From positions 1 through 47,803 of IMG/VR virus record IMGVR_UViG_3300034375_010407: 47,803 nt of DNA. One strand, given 5' to 3'. This document shows positions 1-6,548 of the stretch, piece after piece. Each line of letters opens with the position of its first letter. Positions within the stretch are counted from its first letter, which is position 1. The notes beneath the pieces were generated by a model. That model was not told the DNA's origin. It saw only the letters and a list, made by a program, of their open reading frames with translations, and searched no databases. The position numbers and the translations under genes were made by a program. This stretch comes from a virus.

Positions 1-756
1 TGAATCCTTTGGGATAATTTGTAATTCTTCCATTCGAATATCCAGAAGATTTGCGTCGATACGTTCGGCGATACGTTCTTCGGCCATTTCCAAAGTAATG
101 TATAAAACATTATAACCTGCCATCATATTGGCAGCGGCACAATGACACATAAACAAAGATTTACCAGCGCCAGTTCCTGCCATTATAATGTTAAGTGTTT
201 TCTTTGGTAGGCCGCCGTTTGTAATTCGATTCATATAATCTAAATCAAATGGAATACGATCTTCTTTCTTTCTATAAAACTCAAACCGTTCTTCTGCATC
301 ATCAATAAAGTCGTGGCCGACATGAGTATCGAAGGTGACGCCCAAAGCATCTTGTAGAATTTTGGGAATAGAACCTTTTGATTGTTTACCATTTTTATCG
401 TCAATGATTTGAATAGAATTCATTATGGCATTATAGATTGCTTTCTCTTGACAGAATTCTTCAGTCTTATCAAGTAGCCATTCTATTTTAGTATCCGGAT
501 CATGTTCAATATTAGATAAAACATTTTTGCAGTTCTCAAACGTTTCCTGATTGATATTAGATTTGTTGGCCAAATCAATGGCCAACGCTTCTTTTGATGG
601 GAAGTTATTATATTTCTTTACATATTCGTCAATAAGACCGAAAATAACCTTATCTTCATATCCAGAGAAATATTCTTCTTTTAAAAATGGAATTACCTTT
701 CTAGCATAATCTTCATTATATAGTAAATTATTGAAAATAATTTGTTCAATAGACAT
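1..756 (-). CDS. 41: gp41 replicative DNA helicase (DnaB-like), C-terminal part beyond window
   Basis: The first 252 residues are present, reading from an ATG at 754-756 off the left edge with no stop. The protein starts MSIEQIIFNNLLYNEDY and carries a Walker A GTGAGKS followed by the DnaB-type segment ITLEMAEERIAERID. In T4, gp41 is the hexameric 5'-3' helicase that unwinds the fork and works with primase gp61, which is also in this window. The N-terminal DnaB-like domain and the start of the RecA-like motor domain are seen; the rest lies outside. The start is 4 bases beyond the uvsX stop, so the two are co-transcribed. The identity rests on the motifs and on being next to uvsX, as in T4. 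Confidence 0.93.
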   Translation of the reverse strand, partial: MSIEQIIFNNLLYNEDYARKVIPFLKEEYFSGYEDKVIFGLIDEYVKKYNNFPSKEALAIDLANKSNINQETFENCKNVLSNIEHDPDTKIEWLLDKTEEFCQEKAIYNAIMNSIQIIDDKNGKQSKGSIPKILQDALGVTFDTHVGHDFIDDAEERFEFYRKKEDRIPFDLDYMNRITNGGLPKKTLNIIMAGTGAGKSLFMCHCAAANMMAGYNVLYITLEMAEERIAERIDANLLDIRMEELQIIPKDS

Positions 757-760
757 TATA

Positions 761-1849
761 TTATGCTGCTTCCATTTTTTCTAGTTCTTCTTCAACTTCT
801 TTATCCGATTCTTCCATATCATCTTCTAAGATTGAATCAACTGCCATTTTATATTTACGTTCGATAAATCCAGCTAAATCAGTTTCTTTTAAAACTTCTA
901 TCCAAAATTCTTTATTATTTTGAATTTCTTTGGCTCGATAGTTTTTGGATAAAACTTCTCCAGTTTCTGGATCAACTCGACAATACCAACCAACTTTTGG
1001 CTTTTGTATATATCCTGCTTCCAATGCAATATCTAATAGGCCGGACCATCTATTAATTCCGCCATTAAACGAAATCGTAATTGGAATTTTACTTTTTTCT
1101 TTTACGTAACGGGATTTTTCAACGTTAATTACAAAATGGTATCCAGCTAAATCTTGGCCATCTTTATCTTGTTGACGGCCCAAAATCCAAATATTACTTG
1201 CAGAATAAATTCCGCCAGTTCCGCCGGATACAATATCCTTTGGGAACATTCCAATTTCTTTATAAGTGTGGTTGACCACTACTAATGGAATATCTTTTAA
1301 GGTTAGGTGCGGCGTTACCATACGAAACAAAGATTTAAGCTGCTTAGCTCTAGTCATATCCGCAACGGATTTTCCATCCAGGGCATCGTCAACTTCTTTC
1401 TTTGAAGCCAAATTACCAACAGAATCAATAACAATCATTACATGATCGGTTCTATCCAATTCTTTCATTTGTTGCATAATATCAAATTTTAATTGTTCAA
1501 TGTCCGTAATTGGCGTATGAACAACTGAATCTGTTGGAATATTAAAGGTTTTAAAATAATCTTGCGGAGTACCAAATTCCGAGTCATAAAATAAAATAAC
1601 ACCTTCTGGATATTTTTTCAAAAATGAAGATGCCATTAACAGAGAAAACCCTGTTTTAAAGTGTTTGGACGGCCCTGCTAGCATCAACAAACCTGGTGCA
1701 ATCCCGCCATCAATACTTCCACTTAATGCGGCATTAATCATTGGGACAGTAGTTGGAATCATATCTTGTTTGGTATAAATTTTACTATCCGTTAATGTAC
1801 TTGTAAATTCACTTGTACTGTTTTTTATCAATTTATCTTTTAATGACAT
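761..1849 (-). CDS. uvsX: UvsX RecA-like recombinase
   Basis: This is a 362-residue strand-exchange protein that forms filaments on single-stranded DNA in recombination-dependent replication. Walker A GPSKHFKT is at residues 59-66 and Walker B MIVIDS at 138-143, followed by GNLASKKE, which is characteristic of phage UvsX. The C-terminus is acidic, as in RecA and UvsX. The ATG at 1847-1849 is preceded by AGGTGA, which overlaps the stop of the upstream membrane protein gene. A TTTACT-N17-TATACT promoter lies in the 3' end of that upstream gene (1884-1912), so uvsX probably has its own early promoter. Its partner UvsY is encoded at 30229-30663. Confidence 0.97.
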   Translation of the reverse strand: MSLKDKLIKNSTSEFTSTLTDSKIYTKQDMIPTTVPMINAALSGSIDGGIAPGLLMLAGPSKHFKTGFSLLMASSFLKKYPEGVILFYDSEFGTPQDYFKTFNIPTDSVVHTPITDIEQLKFDIMQQMKELDRTDHVMIVIDSVGNLASKKEVDDALDGKSVADMTRAKQLKSLFRMVTPHLTLKDIPLVVVNHTYKEIGMFPKDIVSGGTGGIYSASNIWILGRQQDKDGQDLAGYHFVINVEKSRYVKEKSKIPITISFNGGINRWSGLLDIALEAGYIQKPKVGWYCRVDPETGEVLSKNYRAKEIQNNKEFWIEVLKETDLAGFIERKYKMAVDSILEDDMEESDKEVEEELEKMEAA

Positions 1850-1855
1850 TATAAA

Positions 1856-2701
1856 TCACCTCATATCGTTATTGTTAATTTTGAGTATACCTCTTTTATC
1901 CATAGAAGTAAAGCTTTTTTTGTTCTTACTTCCTTTCGGCCTTCCTACTTTTGATTTAGGTTTCCTTAAGCCCGTATTAGATGCAATTAATAATACAATT
2001 GCTAGTGGATCAAATACCATTACAAGAATTATAATAACAATTCTAACTGCACTTTCCAGTTGGTCATTAGTTGAATTTGAACCATAAATTAGATCAGAAA
2101 TATATTTAATTGGCCCGACTTCTGCTTCGATATTAGCTTGCTCTCTTTGAATTAACGATTTTTCATCTTGAAATTCTTGAATTTTATTAAAGGATTCATC
2201 AATTATTTTTTGAAGGGATTCCCTTTCTTCTTTTTGACTTTCCCTTACTGCTATCGAGCCGCTAGATCCCCGAATTCTTTTTGCATCAGTCAAAACTTGA
2301 ACAGCACTATCTAACTGATTAATTACTGCCTCGGAATCGGATATTCTTCTTCGTTCCCTTTCAATTCTCATATCTAGTTGTTCAACAGATATATCGTTTC
2401 CGGCCGAAGGGGCAACTTGTTCTAAGTGGGCTTTTGATAGAAATCCAAAAATGCCCATACTTGTAATAAACATTAAAATTAAAACAATGATTGTTAGGTA
2501 ATATCTAATTGCCCTGTTGGCGGTATTCCAATATTTATGTAACCAACTTGCTGTCGTAACTTTACCAACTTCCAATACAATTCCCATTACAATAACCGGA
2601 TACCACGCACCTGCAAATATTGTTGCTAGCCCAACAATTGAGTAGTAAGCAGCGACCCCAGATATACTAAGGGCCACTAGTAAAGAAATGTAATTAATCA
2701 T
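1856..2701 (-). CDS. membrane protein with coiled coil and C-terminal AT-hook
   Basis: This is a 281-residue protein of unknown function. Hydrophobic stretches at about residues 4-30, 33-55, 68-92 and 219-243 predict four membrane helices. Between the third and fourth lies a charged heptad-like region (about 105-200, rich in E, R and Q) likely to form a coiled coil. The tail contains VGRPKGSKNKK, a good match to an AT-hook (GRP core with flanking basic residues), which binds the minor groove of AT-rich DNA. With four helices, N- and C-termini would be on the same side and the coiled coil on the other. It sits between uvsX and gp43 and overlaps its upstream neighbour by 8 bases. Anchoring phage DNA or replication to the membrane is an inference only. 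Confidence 0.8.
   Translation of the reverse strand: MINYISLLVALSISGVAAYYSIVGLATIFAGAWYPVIVMGIVLEVGKVTTASWLHKYWNTANRAIRYYLTIIVLILMFITSMGIFGFLSKAHLEQVAPSAGNDISVEQLDMRIERERRRISDSEAVINQLDSAVQVLTDAKRIRGSSGSIAVRESQKEERESLQKIIDESFNKIQEFQDEKSLIQREQANIEAEVGPIKYISDLIYGSNSTNDQLESAVRIVIIILVMVFDPLAIVLLIASNTGLRKPKSKVGRPKGSKNKKSFTSMDKRGILKINNNDMR
1884..1912 (-). promoter_or_regulatory. candidate early promoter for uvsX (TTTACT-N17-TATACT)
   Basis: On the minus strand a TTTACT -35 (plus 1907-1912) is followed by exactly 17 bases and a TATACT -10 (plus 1884-1889), 35 bases upstream of the uvsX start. The same -35 hexamer and spacing recur before gp43, glutaredoxin and uvsY. T4 early promoters have a similar -35 element (GTTTACTT). 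It lies inside the coding sequence of the upstream membrane protein. Confidence 0.6.
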
Positions 2702-2963
2702 TTTCTGAACCTACATAAGAATTGATTCTATCAATAAATTCATTAATTTTTTCAACTCTATTAGGCCATAAAATATGTGTTTTTTCGGGGTCTTTTGACA
2801 AATTAATTAAAAGCGGCATTATCATATCCCTAAGGCCAAAGAGTTTATCTTTGGCACTTAGTTCAACTTCACTAATTTGTTGTTTAAGTATATTTTCTTC
2901 TTGTTTTAATTCATCCTCCGATACGAGGCTAAACCCAAAATCATACGATTCGTCTAGTTTCAT
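2694..2963 (-). CDS. small conserved-type protein of unknown function
   Basis: This is an 89-residue protein with no recognised domain. Residues about 15-45 are rich in E, K and L and could form a helix or short coiled coil; the second half contains HILWPNRVEKINEFIDRINS. Its stop overlaps the start of the membrane protein by 8 bases, and it begins 9 bases after the gp43 stop. It is therefore translated between polymerase and membrane protein, and a function linked to one of these neighbours is possible but unproven. The start ATG (2961-2963) follows AAGGAAAGTAA. Confidence 0.75.
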   Translation of the reverse strand: MKLDESYDFGFSLVSEDELKQEENILKQQISEVELSAKDKLFGLRDMIMPLLINLSKDPEKTHILWPNRVEKINEFIDRINSYVGSEND

Positions 2964-2972
2964 TTACTTTCC

Positions 2973-3938
2973 TTATGAGAAAAAATCATCCAATGAAGCC
3001 CTACGCTCAATATCCCAACCTTTAACTGCGGCAAAAGATCTTACTGGCTCTAAAAAGGTTTTATTAAACTGCTCTTCAACGTTAATATATTTATCCAAGC
3101 CGAGTTCTTTTGGAAGCTCATCTGGAGCTGCAATTACCGTATCATATGAAGGATTTGGCATTTTAAGATAAGCAAATCTAATTTTATCGCCTTCGTTAAT
3201 CATAGGTAATACATTTTCAAGTTTCTTTCTTTTTACCATATCGTTGTAAATTAAAGCGCCTTTTACATGTATAGGGGTTCCTAATTTGTAAAGTTTAACT
3301 GGATCTGAATACTTTTTAAGCCCCTTCACACCAGAAGGTTTTGCAATTTTTTCAAAGGGCATTTTACTATGCTCTTCTTTAAACTTTGAAATTGATTCAA
3401 TTAATTCTTTTTCAGTTCCTTGAAGGAAAATTTTATACATTTTTTCTAAGGCTTCTCTACAAACATGTGGAGTTGAAGAACGAATAGCCTCAACGCCTGA
3501 GATTTTAATAAGGGGTTCTGAATATCTAACACCTTCAATATCCCACGCCGCCATAATATACATTTTCTTTTTACGCCAAATTGCAGTTTCAGCAATAATT
3601 TCGCGCTTCATTTTCATTTTTTGTAGATTTGAGTTCATATATACCGAAAGGTCTTTATAACAGTTTTCAATATAAGACTCAACTTTTTGTTGAATAAATT
3701 TATCTAACGAATCTACAATTTTAGTTTTATCAGTTTGGTCAGCAAAAACCCTATCAACTAATTCTTTCATTTCAACATAAATAGAGTCAGTATCCGAGGC
3801 AATTACATAATCAACATCCTTTGTTTTTAAAAGCTTATTCATATACATGTTCATTCGGTCGCCAATCCACCGAATAGATAATTGCCCAGACGTAGTAATT
3901 GCCTCAGCTAAGTTGCGGTCGAACCACCTAAAATACAC
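2973..3938 (-). CDS. 43: gp43B DNA polymerase, C-terminal part (palm motif C, thumb, clamp-binding tail)
   Basis: These 321 residues cover the end of family B polymerase gp43. FRWFDRNLAEAITTSGQ matches the segment just after motif B, ASDTDSIYV (about residues 47-55) is catalytic motif C with its two aspartates, and the C-terminus ERRASLDDFFS matches the clamp-binding peptide of T4-type polymerases. The only start in this frame near the family position is a GTG (3936-3938) without a convincing ribosome binding site. The open frame continues to a stop at 3975-3977 and in it one reads LGNVYFRW, the natural continuation of NSAYGA, which is coded in another frame just upstream. The fragment thus lacks motif B unless ribosomes cross the break at 3945-3958. 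Joined that way, gp43B would be 371 residues. Confidence 0.9.
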   Translation of the reverse strand: MYFRWFDRNLAEAITTSGQLSIRWIGDRMNMYMNKLLKTKDVDYVIASDTDSIYVEMKELVDRVFADQTDKTKIVDSLDKFIQQKVESYIENCYKDLSVYMNSNLQKMKMKREIIAETAIWRKKKMYIMAAWDIEGVRYSEPLIKISGVEAIRSSTPHVCREALEKMYKIFLQGTEKELIESISKFKEEHSKMPFEKIAKPSGVKGLKKYSDPVKLYKLGTPIHVKGALIYNDMVKRKKLENVLPMINEGDKIRFAYLKMPNPSYDTVIAAPDELPKELGLDKYINVEEQFNKTFLEPVRSFAAVKGWDIERRASLDDFFS

Positions 3939-3944
3939 ATTACC

Positions 3945-3958
3945 CAGATTCGCTACAG
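3945..3958 (-). other. candidate translational bypass (hop) site in gp43B
   Basis: On the minus strand the reading frame for NSAYGAL ends in CTG followed at once by TAG. Eight bases (TAGCGAAT) separate that CTG from a second CTG, and reading on from the second gives GGT AAT GTG TAT TTT, that is GNVYF, the expected family sequence. CGCT-CTGT-AGCG around the first CTG and the stop can form a 4-bp hairpin with a tetraloop. Matched take-off and landing codons, a stop right after take-off and a hairpin are the hallmarks of T4 gene 60 bypassing. An 11-base insertion, or a sequencing or assembly error, would look the same. Confidence 0.45.
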
Positions 3959-4099
3959 AGCGCCATAGGCAGAATTAAGTTGAATTTTCTTCGCTTGTTG
4001 CATATTATGGTAGCGAGAAATATCATTAATTAATTGCCTACGACGCGCCAATAGCTCCTCCTTTCTTTTTGCGCTGGTTACATTTTTTTCAAATTCCAT
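3953..4099 (-). CDS. 43: gp43B DNA polymerase, middle segment with motif B (fingers helix)
   Basis: A 48-codon frame begins at ATG 4097-4099 with a purine-rich AAAGGAAAGG about 8 bases upstream, and ends at TAG 3953-3955. It encodes ISRYHNMQQAKKIQLNSAYG followed by AL. This is the second fingers helix plus motif B (Lys plus NSxYG), which binds the incoming nucleotide in family B polymerases. It starts 17 bases after the stop of the N-terminal part, so re-initiation is plausible. Taken alone it would be a 48-residue peptide ending in the middle of the catalytic motif. It makes sense only if continued into the frame at 3947 by the candidate hop, or if the break is an error or mutation. Confidence 0.8.
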   Translation of the reverse strand: MEFEKNVTSAKRKEELLARRRQLINDISRYHNMQQAKKIQLNSAYGAL

Positions 4100-4116
4100 T
4101 CCGTAGCCTTTCCTTT

Positions 4117-5571
4117 CTAACCTAATTTAGATAATTCTTCTTCAATTTGTTGAAGTTCTTGTTTGGCTTCAATCATTTTCTTTTTGTAAATAACTCGATC
4201 GTTATACATTTTTTCCATTAAAGTTGGTAGAAATCCTTTAAATGATTGATCGTACTGACAACCATTAGCTGCAACAGTATAAGATGGATCGTCCGAATAC
4301 TTGCTGTTATTATATTTCCCTGATAACAAAAATTCAAGGTCAGGAAAATTGCTTATTCTCCCTCTAAAGGTTTCTGGGGAAATATTATATTGCATAATTA
4401 AATGGGGGTATAGGGAGTTCAAGTCAAAAGATACCGCCCATTTATACTCAGCTGGGTTTGGTTCTTTTACATAACCACCAACAAACGGTTCGTCCAAACT
4501 TTTCTTTTTGAATTGTGGAATTACAATTTTATTACTTAACAAGTAATTATGAATAATAACATCCCAAGGTCTGACCGTTGACATTGTATCTTCATAGTTG
4601 ACTTTACCATCATAAGCAATAGCCATAACTTGTTGAATAAAGTTTAGTTTCTCTTCAAGTCTATCTACTAGCACACAGTCATAAATATTATATTCGATAA
4701 ATTTTTGAAAATTATTTTTATATAATTCAAGTAGATTTCCATATTCCGAATAATCAATTTTTTGCTCATTAAGTTCTATTTGAGCAATATAATCAAGCTT
4801 ATACGATTCTTGATTTCCAAAGGTAAACTTTCGATAAAGTTGGTAATAATCCAATACCGAAACTCCCATAATGTCATAACTTTGGTTTTGCTTACCTCGA
4901 AATTCAATATGTTTTTCCCTTAAAATTTTCCAAGGGGATAGTCGGCGGGCAATATCCATACCCAAAAGAGTTTTAATCCTATTAATCGTATAGGGAACGT
5001 CAAAAAATTCGATATTCCAACCAGTTAAGATATCAATATCTAGGTATTCCCATGCGTCAATAAATTTATTCAATAATTGGTATTCATCTTTACATTTAAT
5101 GTAAATAATATTTTTATCATCTGTATAAAAATCCCCACAACCAAATACATAAGACTTTTCATCCATACGTATTGTAATTGCTGTTATTTCCTTATCCGCA
5201 AGTTCAATGTCAGGAAACCCTTCATCTGCGGCACACTCAATATCAATAGTGGCCACTCTAACAATACTTTGGTCGTAATCAATATTATCTGAAAATTCAT
5301 CAAAAATGTAAGTATACGTAAAATTGGTTAGGCCGTATATTTCTAGGTTAGAAACATCTTCGTATCTTTTAATAAATTCTTTTGCTTCAGTAATACTTTC
5401 AAAGTAAATTTTATCTACAGGGTTGCCTTCTAAAGTTTTATATTCTCCATTTTTTGCGGGAATAAACATATAAGGTTTATAGTACACTACCTTTTTTTCA
5501 CGGATTCCATTTTTATATCCTTTAACATATAATTTTTCTCCACGTTGAAAAATCGAAGTATAAAAATCCAT
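4117..5571 (-). CDS. 43: gp43A DNA polymerase, N-terminal part (exonuclease and palm motif A)
   Basis: These 484 residues hold the N-terminal and 3'-5' exonuclease domains and the first part of the palm. Exo I is TIDIEC (D110, E112), Exo II is NIEFFD (D191), Exo III is YNIYDC (D298) and motif A is DLNSLYP (383-389). By comparison with T4 numbering the protein stops near the tip of the fingers domain, after EEELSKLG and a TAG at 4117-4119. The ATG at 5569-5571 follows GATGGAGAAATAA. Splitting of gp43 into two polypeptides is known in some Aeromonas T4-like phages. The stop lies in TTAGGTTAG, so loss of one 5-base repeat unit (TTAGG) would rejoin the frame; a tandem duplication is an alternative to a functional split. 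Confidence 0.93.
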   Translation of the reverse strand: MDFYTSIFQRGEKLYVKGYKNGIREKKVVYYKPYMFIPAKNGEYKTLEGNPVDKIYFESITEAKEFIKRYEDVSNLEIYGLTNFTYTYIFDEFSDNIDYDQSIVRVATIDIECAADEGFPDIELADKEITAITIRMDEKSYVFGCGDFYTDDKNIIYIKCKDEYQLLNKFIDAWEYLDIDILTGWNIEFFDVPYTINRIKTLLGMDIARRLSPWKILREKHIEFRGKQNQSYDIMGVSVLDYYQLYRKFTFGNQESYKLDYIAQIELNEQKIDYSEYGNLLELYKNNFQKFIEYNIYDCVLVDRLEEKLNFIQQVMAIAYDGKVNYEDTMSTVRPWDVIIHNYLLSNKIVIPQFKKKSLDEPFVGGYVKEPNPAEYKWAVSFDLNSLYPHLIMQYNISPETFRGRISNFPDLEFLLSGKYNNSKYSDDPSYTVAANGCQYDQSFKGFLPTLMEKMYNDRVIYKKKMIEAKQELQQIEEELSKLG

Positions 5572-5600
5572 TTATTTCTCCATCTATCATATTAAACTTT

Positions 5601-5629
5601 AGTATACTATATTTCTACTAAGAAGTAAA
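5601..5629 (-). promoter_or_regulatory. candidate early promoter for gp43 (TTTACT-N17-TATACT)
   Basis: A TTTACT (plus 5624-5629) and a TATACT (plus 5601-5606) are separated by exactly 17 bases, about 30 bases upstream of the gp43A start. It lies directly after the terminator of the preceding gene, which would let polymerase be transcribed independently. It is the same element as found before uvsX, glutaredoxin and uvsY. Confidence 0.65.
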
Positions 5630-5631
5630 GT

Positions 5632-5656
5632 AAAAAAGGCGGTCATTACGACCGCC
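5632..5656 (-). terminator. intrinsic terminator after the DUF1127 gene
   Basis: On the minus strand GGCGGTC-GTAAT-GACCGCC forms a perfect 7-bp GC-rich stem (arms 5650-5656 and 5638-5644) followed by TTTTTT. It lies 8 bases after the DUF1127 stop and directly before the gp43 promoter. Confidence 0.88.
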
Positions 5657-5663
5657 CTTTCTT

Positions 5664-5819
5664 CTACCGAATACTTTGGTAAACTGCTTCGCGGATTTCG
5701 CCGCGAGATAAACCAATGTCGTTAAGATCTCTATCTGACATTTGTTCTAATTCTTTAATTGCTCGTTCAGCAGATGATCTCTCAAATGCTTTCACGATAT
5801 TCTTGAAGAAATTCTTCAT
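5664..5819 (-). CDS. DUF1127-family small protein
   Basis: This is a 51-residue protein starting MKNFFKNIVKAFE. The segment ERAIKELEQMSDRDLNDIGL followed by SRGEIREAV is typical of the DUF1127 (YjiS-like) domain, a short basic two-helix motif abundant in Alphaproteobacteria, where some members affect RNA turnover. The ATG at 5817-5819 is preferred over an in-frame ATG at 5852 because GAGGATAAAACTA precedes it. The gene overlaps the end of the Hsp20 gene by 38 bases and ends at a strong terminator. DUF1127 is a bacterial-type domain, so acquisition from a host is likely. The role in the phage is unknown. Confidence 0.85.
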   Translation of the reverse strand: MKNFFKNIVKAFERSSAERAIKELEQMSDRDLNDIGLSRGEIREAVYQSIR

Positions 5820-6246
5820 TAGTTTTATCCTCGTTTTTTTGATTAATTTCAATTTTACGAGGCTTCAGCTCTTCTGGGATTTCAATCTTCAGTTGTACTG
5901 ACAGAATGCCATCCTGAAAGTCTGCTCCATTTACAATAACATATTCAGACAGCCTAAAGGTGCGTTTGAATTTCTTGGTGGAAATACCACGGTGAATATA
6001 CTCGCGACCCTTCGATACGTGCTCGCCAGTTACAGTTAGGATCCTATCCTCAACTTCAATGGCTAGTTCATCTTTATTAAATCCAGCAACAGCAAGCTCA
6101 ATCAGATAATTGTGATCATCAGTTTTGAGAATGTTGTGTGGAGGATAATGATCAGCAGAATGTCTGGCAGCTCGATCAAGCTCATTCATCAAGTGATCAA
6201 ATCCAATAAAAGTTGAACGTGGTAGTAAAGTTTTAACGCCTGTCAT
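5782..6246 (-). CDS. hsp20: small heat shock protein (Hsp20 / alpha-crystallin family)
   Basis: This 154-residue IbpA-like chaperone holds unfolding proteins in an ATP-independent way. The alpha-crystallin domain spans about residues 38-135: YLIELAVAGFNKDELAIEVE, then LTVTGEH and the closing strand DGILSVQLKIEIPEE. A C-terminal I-x-I (IEI) tail motif is present. The ATG at 6244-6246 has a strong AAAAGGAG site. Hsp20 genes are common in marine T4-like phages, probably supporting capsid protein folding. It is followed in an overlapping arrangement by the DUF1127 gene, and the pair is bounded by an AT-rich leader with a palindrome on one side and a terminator on the other. Confidence 0.95.
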   Translation of the reverse strand: MTGVKTLLPRSTFIGFDHLMNELDRAARHSADHYPPHNILKTDDHNYLIELAVAGFNKDELAIEVEDRILTVTGEHVSKGREYIHRGISTKKFKRTFRLSEYVIVNGADFQDGILSVQLKIEIPEELKPRKIEINQKNEDKTNEEFLQEYRESI

Positions 6247-6303
6247 AGTTTTCTCCTTTTACAAGCAAGAGTTATGACCCCGATTATTCGGCAGTCATTA
6301 TAT

Positions 6304-6325
6304 ACATAGTAGGTTTATACTATGT
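6304..6325. repeat. perfect inverted repeat in the hsp20 leader, next to a TATAAT
   Basis: ACATAGTA-GGTTTA-TACTATGT is a perfect 8-bp inverted repeat with a 6-base spacer. On the minus strand it lies directly upstream of a TATAAT (plus 6297-6302) that could be a -10 element for hsp20 and the DUF1127 gene. There is no T-run after it, so it is not a typical terminator. An operator or a transcript 5' hairpin is more likely. Confidence 0.5.
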
Positions 6326-6338
6326 TTTAAAGGGGCTG

Positions 6339-6548
6339 TTAATGTATTTTTTGACCTAAACTATCGGCATCTAATACTTCAATTTCCCAACTATTTGTAT
6401 CCAATACAAATGCGGGAGTTGACCCCAATTCTAAAAATTCGTCAGCTTTATCTAAAATCCGTTTAAATGAATTATTCGCTTCGCCTTCCTGACTCATAAA
6501 TTGCTCAGCTTCTATTACTAACTCAAAGGGAATTATTTTTTTATTCAT
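6339..6548 (-). CDS. small acidic protein of unknown function
   Basis: This 69-residue protein has no recognised domain. It starts MNKKIIPFELVIEAEQFM and is acidic, with ILDKADEFLELG in the middle. It overlaps the end of phoH by 4 bases (ATGA), so it is translationally coupled to phoH and probably belongs to the same transcript. Confidence 0.75.
   Translation of the reverse strand: MNKKIIPFELVIEAEQFMSQEGEANNSFKRILDKADEFLELGSTPAFVLDTNSWEIEVLDADSLGQKIH

Noticed and set aside
2722-3171. Long plus-strand open frame (149 codons) opposite gp43 and its neighbour
   Set aside because: It is antisense to two well-supported genes, has no ribosome binding site and has low-complexity S/L composition. 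Other plus-strand frames, such as 28674-29090 and 26892-27254, were rejected for the same reason.
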